Below the pieces are notes generated by a model. The model saw only the letters and a program-made list of their open reading frames with translations. It did not search any database and was not told the origin of the DNA. The position numbers and the translations under genes were made by a program. A DNA stretch of 23,000 nucleotides from a virus. Of this stretch, positions 7,213-14,606 are shown in pieces. Location: positions 1-23,000 of IMG/VR virus record IMGVR_UViG_3300017613_002894. One strand, written 5' to 3'. The first letter of the stretch is position 1; each line of letters starts with the position of its first letter.

Positions 7213-7740
7213 ATGCCAAGACCAACGATTGAAGAAATCCGTGGAGTAGGTGACTTCGCGACACTGTATCAGTGGAGCCTAAACTTTGTCACTTTCCCAT
7301 CAAGAGTGGGTGAGGGTGGATCCTACCCAACATTAGAGGAAGCCAACCTCCGATGTGAATCAGCTGACCTTCCGAAGGCTACAAACCAGAAGATCACTGC
7401 TGAGATTCGAGGACATAAGGTCCACTCCTCAGGTATTGAGGAATACTCTGGCTCCATCGCCCTGACATTTATCGAGACAATCGATAACAAGATTTCCCTC
7501 TTTCTGAAAGCATGGCGCGAAGCTTGCTGGCAGGTCAGAACGGGTATCCAGGGTACGAAGCAAGAGACAGAGTGTCAGATCGCCATCGAGCGTATGAATC
7601 GTAACAACGATCCGATTTGGACATACAATCTTTTTGGATGCTTCCTGGAAGATTACGAAGTCGGAACTTTGGACGGTGCAACATCTGACTTTTTCAAACC
7701 CGCAATGACGGTATCATTTGATTACTTTGAAGAAGGCTAA
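7213..7740 (+). CDS. Tail tube protein (T4 gp19-like)
   Basis: The main tail tube subunit, 175 residues, close to T4 gp19 (163). It begins with R-G-V-G-D-F-A-T-L-Y-Q-W, the N-terminal strand region typical of gp19-like tubes. C-E-S-A-D-L-P-K-A in the middle, then I-A-L-T-F-I-E-T-I-D-N-K, matches the tube pattern in which a T-F-x-E-x-x-D-x-x strand is followed by a W-R-E helix. The protein stacks as hexamer rings inside the sheath and conducts DNA. It directly follows the sheath gene with AAGGAGG at 7195-7201 overlapping the sheath stop, the usual sheath-tube pair. Confidence 0.9.
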   Translation: MPRPTIEEIRGVGDFATLYQWSLNFVTFPSRVGEGGSYPTLEEANLRCESADLPKATNQKITAEIRGHKVHSSGIEEYSGSIALTFIETIDNKISLFLKAWREACWQVRTGIQGTKQETECQIAIERMNRNNDPIWTYNLFGCFLEDYEVGTLDGATSDFFKPAMTVSFDYFEEG

Positions 7741-7745
7741 TATGA

Positions 7746-8222
7746 ATGGCCTGGCTCCGAAGCATCACAGAATTAAGGGAAGTTGGAGATCTCGCAAGGT
7801 CATACTTGTGGGATATCCAATTTCCTTCATCACCTTTGCCCAATTGGTTTCCAGCTTCAACAGTTGATGAACCAATTGCAGCAGTGCAGTCGTACGATTT
7901 CGAATACCATATTTTACAGTTTTCAGTACCTAAGTCACTTCAAAAACATACCTTAAGCGTTACATTTTACGACACTATCGATCACAAATTGGTCGATTGG
8001 CTCACCGACTGGGTTGAAGAAATGTTCCCGGATAAGCAGGGAGTAGCCCCTCTTGAATCAATCGCTAAAGAATGCCGCATTGTACGTCTCAATTTAGACA
8101 AGACCGAAGGTAAGCTCACGGTCTATCGAGTCTATCCCGATGAATCCATGGTAAATAATTGGACGTCCAACTCGGAACACAAATTAATAACGGCCTCTTT
8201 CGTTGTGGTCGGGGAGGCCTAA
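7746..8222 (+). CDS. Second tail tube-like protein
   Basis: A 158-residue relative of the preceding tube protein. It shares the opening E-L-R-E-V-G-D-L-A-R-S-Y-L-W and the L-S-V-T-F-Y-D-T-I-D-H-K strand that correspond to the R-G-V-G-D-F and T-F-I-E-T-I-D-N-K segments of its neighbour. The first ATG after the previous stop (7742) is in another frame and gives only a shadow; ATG 7746 opens the real gene, five bases after the tube gene. In contractile systems a second tube-like protein often forms a special ring at the end of the tube, for example at the baseplate (gp54-type) or the initiator layers of injection systems. Which end it occupies here cannot be told from sequence. Confidence 0.82.
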   Translation: MAWLRSITELREVGDLARSYLWDIQFPSSPLPNWFPASTVDEPIAAVQSYDFEYHILQFSVPKSLQKHTLSVTFYDTIDHKLVDWLTDWVEEMFPDKQGVAPLESIAKECRIVRLNLDKTEGKLTVYRVYPDESMVNNWTSNSEHKLITASFVVVGEA

Positions 8223-8242
8223 ATGTTTTGGAGACTTAGGCT

Positions 8243-9043
8243 ATGGCAGAAAAATCAAAGAAAAAGGCGAAATTTGTAACCCACGAACAAAAGTCAAAAC
8301 GAGACAATCCAGCACCAGATACTGATCCCAAGGAGTTTATACCATCCCTTTCAGTAGACGTTCTCCCATCCAAGTGGTTGTCTTATCCTCCTAACAGTTC
8401 GATATCTTATAAACCTTATGTTTTCGGGGAGATTAAGAAATTTAATCAATCCAAACTTCGAGGTAAGCCACGATTAGACTTTATTATGTCCGGCATCGAG
8501 TCATCCTTTCCGAAGGAGGAACTCACTTTAGCGGATATGCTATACATCGGTCTAATGCGAAAGATTTCTACTCTCGGAGACGCAAAGACTCAAATTACTT
8601 TTCTCTGCGAACACTGCGGGATGAGTAATTCTTTTATTTTATTAAACTCGGAAATGGCTTTCGACGACATCGAGGCTGAAAAACTTCCTGTAGTCGTCAC
8701 CTTATCGGACGGAGATTATCAATTTAGCCCATTAACAGTACAGGGTTATTCGGATCTCATGGAAGATGATTTGCAGAATGATATAGTTCACACTCTTGCA
8801 AAAGAATGCATCAACCGACCGTATGAGAATGCATATAAGAGATTCTATGCAGCCAATACCGAGGATGGAACCCTTTTAGACGAAATCGATGAATTGCTCT
8901 ATCATGGAGTAACTCCCATGGATAGAAAGTGTGATCACTGTGAAGGCCTCACACAGGTAGAGGTGGAGGGAGGCGAGATTTTGATCTCTCCGTTTCGTGA
9001 CGATTCAGAGCCTACTCCAAACAGAATTCGCTTTGGCGTATAA
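8243..9043 (+). CDS. T4 gp26/gp51-like baseplate assembly chaperone
   Basis: The 266-residue product resembles the T4 base plate chaperone family. Residues 1-35 are basic and low complexity. A central domain has L-P-S-K-W-L-S-Y-P and F-G-E-I-K-K-F-N-Q near 41-70. Two CxxC pairs, C122-x2-C125 and C230-x2-C233, flank about 105 residues and probably form one zinc site. Such proteins occupy the place between tube and tape measure where tail assembly chaperones are found in most tailed phages. GGAG at 8230-8233 serves ATG 8243. The gene is followed by a short open frame in +1 (8985-9143) that may be joined by frameshifting, giving a product of about 299 residues. Confidence 0.75.
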   Translation: MAEKSKKKAKFVTHEQKSKRDNPAPDTDPKEFIPSLSVDVLPSKWLSYPPNSSISYKPYVFGEIKKFNQSKLRGKPRLDFIMSGIESSFPKEELTLADMLYIGLMRKISTLGDAKTQITFLCEHCGMSNSFILLNSEMAFDDIEAEKLPVVVTLSDGDYQFSPLTVQGYSDLMEDDLQNDIVHTLAKECINRPYENAYKRFYAANTEDGTLLDEIDELLYHGVTPMDRKCDHCEGLTQVEVEGGEILISPFRDDSEPTPNRIRFGV

Positions 9044-9143
9044 GTTGCATATTAGCCCGGTCGATTTGGATCGAATGGACTACGCGGAAGTGAAATTTTT
9101 AAACACCAGACTCTCTAAGATGATGCAGGAGATCAATAGATAA
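8985..9143 (+). CDS. Short +1-frame ORF, possible frameshift extension of the chaperone
   Basis: An open frame of 52 codons runs between stops at 8982-8984 and 9141-9143, in the +1 (or -2) frame relative to the preceding gene, and fills the gap up to the tape-measure start at 9144. The encoded peptide reads as a regular helix-type protein (F-A-L-A-Y-K-L-H-I-S-P-V-D-L-D-R-M, then Y-A-E-V-K-F-L-N-T-R-L). It has no ribosome site or good start of its own; the only ATG early enough (9075) leaves 22 residues. The overlap with the zero frame is 8985-9043. There, TTT C at 8993-8996 would let tRNA-Phe re-pair perfectly after a +1 slip. Chaperone frameshifting is well known in tailed phages, mostly -1, with -2 in Mu and +1 in some. 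Confidence 0.55.
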   Translation, partial: SLRFVTIQSLLQTEFALAYKLHISPVDLDRMDYAEVKFLNTRLSKMMQEINR

Positions 9144-11510
9144 ATGGCGTTAAATCTTCCGTTTACAAAAAGACTACTAAAGAAGGCGAGCCCCGAGCAC
9201 GAAGAACTGGAAAAACTTGTCCAGCTCGATCAGGATACCCGCGACGACATGCGGAAGGCCCAAGCCCAATTCGATGTTTATGCCACCACTGTAAATCAGA
9301 ACATCAAGAACCTCCAGGAATTCTCAGCTGGGGATGAGAAAAAACAAAAGCAACTCCAGAGTCTACTCGAAACCCTTTCCCGGGAAGATTTGGTTCAGAC
9401 CCTCGAGAAAGTCGAGGACGACGAAAGAGTCTCAACTGCGGCCGTTCAGGATCTCTTAAAAGCTGTCGAATCAATGAAAGGCGACATCACTGAGATGGAC
9501 GGAGGCATTCGACTCTCCCTAAATGATGTCGTTAAGGAATATCAACGCCAAATCCAGAACGACAATAATTCAACAGCACAACAGATGAAGGTCCTAAACG
9601 GACTTTTATCTACTATGAGCAAAGAGCAGAAGATGCTCCAGGCTGAAATCGATGTTTACTCCTCCAAGGATAAAGCATCTATGCAAAAGGAACAGCTTGA
9701 AAAGCTCGAACGCCAAGAGGCATCTTTAGCTACTTTAAAGGAACAGCAATCCAAGCTATCCAAATTTGCTAAACTGGATGAAGTCGCATTTAGGGATCAT
9801 GCCCAAGAAGTCGAGAGACTCCTTGATGAAGGTGTGGATCCTGTTCATCGATCCCGTTTATTGACAAGTCTAAATAATGTGGATTCTCAATTAGAGCAGT
9901 TGGGAATCGATTCAAAAGAGCTGGCCACTGTAACCAAGAAGCTCGACGAAGCTCAAGGGGAGGAGATAGCTGGCAAGAAAGACCGCGGCAAGCTTGGAGA
10001 GATAGGTAAATCGTTGAAGGGTGGAGCTGCATCCTTCCTTCTCGAAGGACTCGGCCTCGGAGGTCTTGATAGAGCTTTTGGAATATCTGAAAAGATAGGT
10101 GACTTCTCTCTCGGTGGCTTTCTTGACAAACGCAAAGAGAAAAGGGCTGCCAGAGGTAAGGGCGGACGCAAGCGCGGACGAAAAAGAGGTCGCGGTCGAG
10201 GAATAAAAGGTTTATTAGGCAAAGCTACCGGAATGCTTGGTATCGGCGGCGGTGGAGCCATCCGTCAAAGCGAGGAGTATTTAGGAACCAAAGCTGCCCT
10301 CGAAGATTCAGGTATGGGCGGAATGGGTATGGATGGCGGCAGAGACAGAGATAGAGGCCGTCGTAGGGATAAGAAAGGTAAAAAGGGCAAAAGAGGTAGA
10401 AAAGAGAGAAGACGTAGTAGGCGCCGCCGTGGTGGTCGAGGTATAAAAGGTAAGCTCTTAGGTGGTCTCGGAGGTTTATTAAGTCTTGGTGGTCTCGCTG
10501 GAATGGTGGGATTAGGCGGGGGAGAAGGAATGGCCGGGGATTCCCTGGATACAGCCCTTGATACTGCAGACACCCTTGGAGACGCTAAGGACATCAAGGA
10601 CGTCGTTAGTAAGAAGAGCACAAAGAAAGCTGCCTCTAAAGCTACCCAAAGAGGCCTGAAGAAAGCTGGTAAGAAAGCTGCTGGTAAGGCTGGCAAGAAA
10701 TTAGCCCTGAAAGGTGGAGCTAAGTTAGCCGCCAAAGGCGCCCTCCAAATAGGTAGTAAGGCTGCAGCAGTTCTCGGACCGGCTGCCGCTGTTGCTGGAG
10801 CAGGTATGGCTGGTTGGGAAATAGGATCATTCATTAACAAGATGGTCACAAAGAAAACCGGCCGCTCTGACTGGCTATTCGCTAAGCTGACTGATAGCCG
10901 CGACGCTAAGGCGAAAGCTAAACAAGCGGAACAGATCAAAGGTAAGTACGCTCCTAAATTCAAGAAAACTATGTCTACTGCAGCTTTCGAGTTGATGGGA
11001 GGGGATGACAATTTCGATATTTCCAGGTTTATGAAGCTAAGATCCTCTAAGGCGATTATTTCTGCTCAGGACCAGGATGGAAATTTGAAATGGATGACTG
11101 CTGAGGAGGCTGGCAAGAAATCAAAGGGGACTATTCAAAAAGCTCAAACGGTGATTCAGGAGGAGCAAGGAACTGTTGCCAAGAAAATAACAGCTGCACA
11201 GCAAGCTTCTCCAGTTGCATCAAAGGTGACCGAAGAAGCTGGTATCGTTGCTGCAAAGGTGGCGGATAGTAAAACAGTTGCTAAGGCTGCAACGGAAGCT
11301 GCTCCAGCGGTTCTCAAGGATGCGACTACAAGGATTCTCGAAATAGAGAGAAACGCCAAACAAATCCTGGCCGGAATCGCTGGCAATACAGCTCAATCTG
11401 CAGCGAACGCTAACCAAGCATCACAGGCGTCTGAGGGATCCTCAACGGATCGAAAACTTAACATCAACGATTCGGATCTCTTATTCATTAGATCCGTACT
11501 TTTAGGATAA
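9144..11510 (+). CDS. Putative tail tape measure protein
   Basis: The 788-residue product lies between the chaperone and the baseplate genes, the place of the tape measure. Residues 15-300 are long helices rich in Glu, Lys, Gln and Leu, with heptad-like coiled coil. Residues 330-450 contain two very basic Arg/Lys/Gly patches, each leading into G-R-G-I-K-G (351-356 and 431-436) and then a Gly/Leu-rich hydrophobic stretch. Residues 500-570 alternate Lys-Ala-Gly repeats with a hydrophobic A-A-A-V-L-G-P-A-A-A-V-A-G segment that could enter a membrane. The rest is Ala/Lys-rich and helical. Tape measures set tail length, and at about 1.5 Angstrom per residue this one would span roughly 118 nm, an inference. 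The start follows directly on a stop (TAAATG). Confidence 0.75.
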   Translation: MALNLPFTKRLLKKASPEHEELEKLVQLDQDTRDDMRKAQAQFDVYATTVNQNIKNLQEFSAGDEKKQKQLQSLLETLSREDLVQTLEKVEDDERVSTAAVQDLLKAVESMKGDITEMDGGIRLSLNDVVKEYQRQIQNDNNSTAQQMKVLNGLLSTMSKEQKMLQAEIDVYSSKDKASMQKEQLEKLERQEASLATLKEQQSKLSKFAKLDEVAFRDHAQEVERLLDEGVDPVHRSRLLTSLNNVDSQLEQLGIDSKELATVTKKLDEAQGEEIAGKKDRGKLGEIGKSLKGGAASFLLEGLGLGGLDRAFGISEKIGDFSLGGFLDKRKEKRAARGKGGRKRGRKRGRGRGIKGLLGKATGMLGIGGGGAIRQSEEYLGTKAALEDSGMGGMGMDGGRDRDRGRRRDKKGKKGKRGRKERRRSRRRRGGRGIKGKLLGGLGGLLSLGGLAGMVGLGGGEGMAGDSLDTALDTADTLGDAKDIKDVVSKKSTKKAASKATQRGLKKAGKKAAGKAGKKLALKGGAKLAAKGALQIGSKAAAVLGPAAAVAGAGMAGWEIGSFINKMVTKKTGRSDWLFAKLTDSRDAKAKAKQAEQIKGKYAPKFKKTMSTAAFELMGGDDNFDISRFMKLRSSKAIISAQDQDGNLKWMTAEEAGKKSKGTIQKAQTVIQEEQGTVAKKITAAQQASPVASKVTEEAGIVAAKVADSKTVAKAATEAAPAVLKDATTRILEIERNAKQILAGIAGNTAQSAANANQASQASEGSSTDRKLNINDSDLLFIRSVLLG

Positions 11511-11512
11511 TC

Positions 11513-12142
11513 ATGGGACTACATCTTGACGCAGTAAATAAGAGCGCGAAAATCATAGTCATCGGACTCCAAGGTGGAGACATCGAAGGATATCTGAATC
11601 AGGATATCAGTTTAAGTGGCGCCACCGATTGGCAAATGCCAGAGGGATCAGCATCCCAGCAGAAATTCTCTGAGACTGTCAATAATATAAAGACGGTCAC
11701 GAATAGATTCGGTGGTAATGCCGCTCAGACTCAGTATAAGAATATCATTGGTACTTTGATGCAATGGCAAGGATCTCAGAATTATACCATAACCCTCCCA
11801 TTTCTATTTGTAGCCATGAGAGCTGGCGAGGATGTTCGGTCCCAGGTAAAGATTCTGATGGGTTCACTTTATCCAGAGATCTCAGGTAGTATGGATTTCT
11901 TCTCAAAATTAAAGGCTCCAAATTCATATACGATAAAAGGATCCAACGCAGAGGGTGTATGTTCTATTAAAATTGGTAAGTGGTTTCAATCTCCGAAACT
12001 ATTTTTGTTGACGGGATGTGACTTTACCTTTTCAAAGGAGACTATGTCAGATACTCAATATCCCCTTTGGGCCCAAGGTAGCGCTTCATTCATGTCATAT
12101 AGATTGCTCGGCAGGAGCGAGGTGGAAGGATTTTTTGTATAA
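11513..12142 (+). CDS. Baseplate tube-cap protein, gp48/gp54-like
   Basis: A 209-residue protein with a tube-like beta fold. The C-terminal half has the pattern S-I-K-I-G-K-W-F-Q-S-P-K-L-F, then F-T-F-S-K-E-T and P-L-W-A-Q-G-S-A-S-F-M-S-Y. This matches the gp48/gp54 class, in which a strand ending in I-G-x-W-F is followed by W/F-S-K-E and a Y/W-A-x-V/A-x-V-S-F strand. In T4 these proteins link the baseplate hub to the tail tube and start tube growth. It begins two bases after the tape measure stop and ends in a TAATG overlap with the next baseplate gene, as expected for equal expression of baseplate parts. The exact T4 counterpart cannot be fixed from sequence alone. Confidence 0.65.
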   Translation: MGLHLDAVNKSAKIIVIGLQGGDIEGYLNQDISLSGATDWQMPEGSASQQKFSETVNNIKTVTNRFGGNAAQTQYKNIIGTLMQWQGSQNYTITLPFLFVAMRAGEDVRSQVKILMGSLYPEISGSMDFFSKLKAPNSYTIKGSNAEGVCSIKIGKWFQSPKLFLLTGCDFTFSKETMSDTQYPLWAQGSASFMSYRLLGRSEVEGFFV

Positions 12143-12492
12143 TGTATTTCATTAACTTAGATGATGATTTTGAAGAAAGATATGACATGTCAAAGTTTAT
12201 GTACTTTGACGGTACTGTTTTCGACGTTCTGATGTCCTTTGTAGTTCGAAAATTAAAAGGCTTCAAGGTAACGGGATATTATGAAGTTACGGGAGAGGAA
12301 GGACGCCCGGACCTTGTTTCGTATAAAATTTACGGAAGGACCATGTTCTGGTGGATGATAATGATCTACAACGAACTGTCTGACCCGGACCAGATAACAC
12401 TCGGGCTGAGATTAAAGTACCCTTCTCAGGATGAAATCGAGGATTTATATTTTACTCTAAACAATCAAGCTAAGGCAGGATTAAATCAATAA
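12142..12492 (+). CDS. Baseplate wedge gp53-like / LysM-type protein
   Basis: The 116-residue product contains R-P-D-L-V-S-Y-K-I-Y-G-R-T-M-F-W-W-M-I-M-I-Y-N followed by D-P-D-Q-I. This is the LysM-like unit found in T4 gp53 and in short tail proteins of the X type: a polar strand, a Y-G turn, two Trp residues and an Asn before a D-P loop. In T4, gp53 holds the inner baseplate wedge parts together around the hub. T4 gp53 is longer (196 residues), so only the LysM-like domain with short flanks is present here. It overlaps both neighbours by one base (TAATG at each end), which places it in the hub operon. Confidence 0.7.
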   Translation: MYFINLDDDFEERYDMSKFMYFDGTVFDVLMSFVVRKLKGFKVTGYYEVTGEEGRPDLVSYKIYGRTMFWWMIMIYNELSDPDQITLGLRLKYPSQDEIEDLYFTLNNQAKAGLNQ

Positions 12493-13631
12493 TGATAGGC
12501 GTAGAGGGACAATACCAATTTAAGTTCGATATAGGTTCCTCCCAGGATGTTATCAAAGAGGGAGAACTCGAGACTTTTACTTTGATCGAGGAGGCAGGGA
12601 ATGTTTTGCCATCATTCGACTTAGTTTTCCAAACCTCCGACGATGCTGTTCTCGCTGATTTGAATGAGGGAAACAAGCTGAATGTAACCTTTGGGAGAGA
12701 TATTGATGGAGCAATCCTTTCAAGTCTGTTCATCACCAAATCAAGTGTAGTCAGGGTTGGAGATCAAAAGTATAGAGTGGCTTGCGTAGGTCTTTATGAT
12801 GCTCCAAAGTATGTCACCGTCAAGCAAATGGAGATCTCCGAGGAGAAATCTGCATATGAGATAATCCAAATGGTCGGTGGGCGCCACTTTAGAGTTGACA
12901 TCAATAGAGGGCCTTCTGAGGATAAGCAATATTGGATCCAACCGAGCATCACGGATAAACAAATGGTCAATCATCTGTGGATGCATAGTTATTTAGGAGG
13001 GTCTTTTACATCCATCGCGATTACCAGTGAAGGTGAAATGAGAGTTCGGGACATGAAGAAACTCGCAGGATCTGGTAAGGTTTTCGAGTATAGCAATCGT
13101 GGAGATGCAAAGAACATCCTAATTTATGACGGTGACTACGAGTATGTTTCAAACTCAGGATTTTTAAATCATATTTTAGGATATGGTCGAGAAAAGATCT
13201 TACACGCATTGGAAAAAGGGAACTATTCTGAAAAGATAGTAGAAGCTGTAAGCCCAATGCTTGCATCCTCTGGATCTCACAATAAAACTTCAGTATCCGA
13301 GCCCCGTTATGATATACATCAGGTTCAGGCTGAGGATAACGTCGATCAAAATTACTGGGAAGCGTTCATCCAGAATCTTGTCAACCTGGCGACATTTAGT
13401 AGTCATGCTATTAGACTGAATGTAACTAATCAATTTCATACAGTCAAGGCACTCGACCTGGTTTATTTCAAAGATGACCCACCACAACGGCCTAAGGAAG
13501 AAGCATCAGAGTTTTTCACTGGGCTGTATGTAGTCACAAAGGTTTCCAGAAATTTATCATCTCGAACATTTAACACGACTTTGGAACTTAATCGAGAATG
13601 TCTGAATGCAATCAAAGGGTCATTGAAATAA
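12492..13631 (+). CDS. Baseplate hub protein, gp27-like
   Basis: A 379-residue protein similar to the T4 gp27/P2 gpD/VgrG N-terminal hub class, close to T4 gp27 in length (391). The first 90 residues form two strands sets of the first barrel (S-F-D-L-V-F-Q-T near 40-47 and G-N-K-L-N-V-T-F-G). I-T-D-K-Q-M-V-N-H-L-W near 153-163 is the helix that comes between the barrels, and G-S-F-T-S-I-A-I-T-S-E-G starts the second. Near the C-terminus, L-D-L-V-Y-F-K-D-D followed by F-F-T-G-L-Y-V-V-T-K-V-S-R is the usual closing strand pair. It forms the trimeric hub that connects tube to spike. The spike gene follows after one base, as in gp27-gp5 pairs. Confidence 0.82.
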   Translation: MIGVEGQYQFKFDIGSSQDVIKEGELETFTLIEEAGNVLPSFDLVFQTSDDAVLADLNEGNKLNVTFGRDIDGAILSSLFITKSSVVRVGDQKYRVACVGLYDAPKYVTVKQMEISEEKSAYEIIQMVGGRHFRVDINRGPSEDKQYWIQPSITDKQMVNHLWMHSYLGGSFTSIAITSEGEMRVRDMKKLAGSGKVFEYSNRGDAKNILIYDGDYEYVSNSGFLNHILGYGREKILHALEKGNYSEKIVEAVSPMLASSGSHNKTSVSEPRYDIHQVQAEDNVDQNYWEAFIQNLVNLATFSSHAIRLNVTNQFHTVKALDLVYFKDDPPQRPKEEASEFFTGLYVVTKVSRNLSSRTFNTTLELNRECLNAIKGSLK

Positions 13632-13632
13632 A

Positions 13633-14598
13633 ATGTCATTATTCCAACTTGCAGAGCATGTACAGATTACTAATAATCTGAAATTCCCTCATAAGGGTCG
13701 AGTAGTTAAGACTGACAAAGATGAGGACAAGAAACTCGGTCGCATTAAATGTGTCGTGAAAGGCATGTTCGAGGATGAGGCCGAGGATAAGAAGCGCCTC
13801 CCCTGGGTATTTCCTCAGAACCCCTACGGGCTCGGTGGATCTGCAACTACGTCGGGGTTTTCGGTTCCGGAACTCGACTCCGAGGTAACTGTAATATTCC
13901 CATTCGAAGATATATATCATCCTTATTATACTGGCTACTGGCAATCGGAACTAACTCATCAGCACTCTTTATTTGATGAAGATTATCCTCACTCTTATGG
14001 GTGGATAGATTCAGTCATCCATTGGCTCAAGGTCAATAAGCGACTCGGGGACGCAGACGAGCAATCCTACATCGAGTTCTTTCGTAATTACCTCGGGGAT
14101 CTCCTACGCTTAGATGAAGAAGGTAACCTCTGGATCAACATTCCTAAATCTGTGTACATTAAAGTCGGTGAGGATATTCGAACCGAGACAATTCGCGACC
14201 AGATACACAAGATCACCGGGGATCACATTGTGAAAATAGAGAAGGGTGATTTCCTGGAAGTTACCGAGAATCAGACTAAATTGATCGGCGGGAACATGAC
14301 CTCCCGCGTTACTGGAGCTCAGGAATGGCTCATAGGCACAACCCACGGAATCATAGCCGGGAGCGCGATATCCCATCAAGCGCCGCAAATTGACCATAAC
14401 TCAGGTATCATTTTCGGGAAAGCTGAATCAGATGGAGCGGATCACGATGCTGAATTGACGGATGAGCTTGCAGAACTTCAAGCTAAGATGGACGAGATGC
14501 AAGCCAAGATAGACGAGCTGACCGCTATGGCGGATGAAATCAAATCTAAGGCAGACGAGAATAGACCCGATGTAGCCCTGCCCGACAATATAGAGTAG
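13633..14598 (+). CDS. Baseplate spike protein (gp5/gpV-like, OB-fold, no lysozyme)
   Basis: The 321-residue product has an OB-fold near 15-105 (H-K-G-R-V-V-K-T...L-G-R-I-K-C-V-V-K, then L-P-W-V-F-P and F-S-V-P-E-L-D-S-E-V-T-V-I-F-P-F). Repetitive beta strands of the spike shaft follow near 155-260 (G-D-H-I-V-K-I-E-K-G-D-F-L-E-V-T). The shaft ends with Q-A-P-Q-I-D-H-N-S-G, the class-typical A-P-x-I-D/H-x-N. No lysozyme domain is present, unlike T4 gp5. After the usual end, residues 275-310 form a Met/Ala/Glu/Lys coiled coil. The protein would sit at the centre of the baseplate and pierce the host envelope. It lies one base after the hub gene and eight bases before the first propeller gene. 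Confidence 0.82.
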   Translation: MSLFQLAEHVQITNNLKFPHKGRVVKTDKDEDKKLGRIKCVVKGMFEDEAEDKKRLPWVFPQNPYGLGGSATTSGFSVPELDSEVTVIFPFEDIYHPYYTGYWQSELTHQHSLFDEDYPHSYGWIDSVIHWLKVNKRLGDADEQSYIEFFRNYLGDLLRLDEEGNLWINIPKSVYIKVGEDIRTETIRDQIHKITGDHIVKIEKGDFLEVTENQTKLIGGNMTSRVTGAQEWLIGTTHGIIAGSAISHQAPQIDHNSGIIFGKAESDGADHDAELTDELAELQAKMDEMQAKIDELTAMADEIKSKADENRPDVALPDNIE

Positions 14599-14606
14599 GT
14601 AACTTT

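Noticed and set aside
8223-8279. Small frame starting at ATG 8223 just after the second tube gene
   Set aside because: It ends after 18 codons, overlaps the chaperone start in another frame and lacks its own ribosome site.
10265-11011. A 248-codon open frame on the - strand inside the tape measure gene, with a 102-codon one beside it (9953-10261)
   Set aside because: Both are Pro/Arg/Leu-rich mirror images of the Gly/Lys/Arg/Ala-rich coding strand and lack ribosome sites; the + strand gene fits its place in the operon.
13633-14598. Lysozyme domain in the spike, as in T4 gp5
   Set aside because: The protein passes directly from the OB-fold to the beta shaft, and there is no room or motif for a lysozyme domain.
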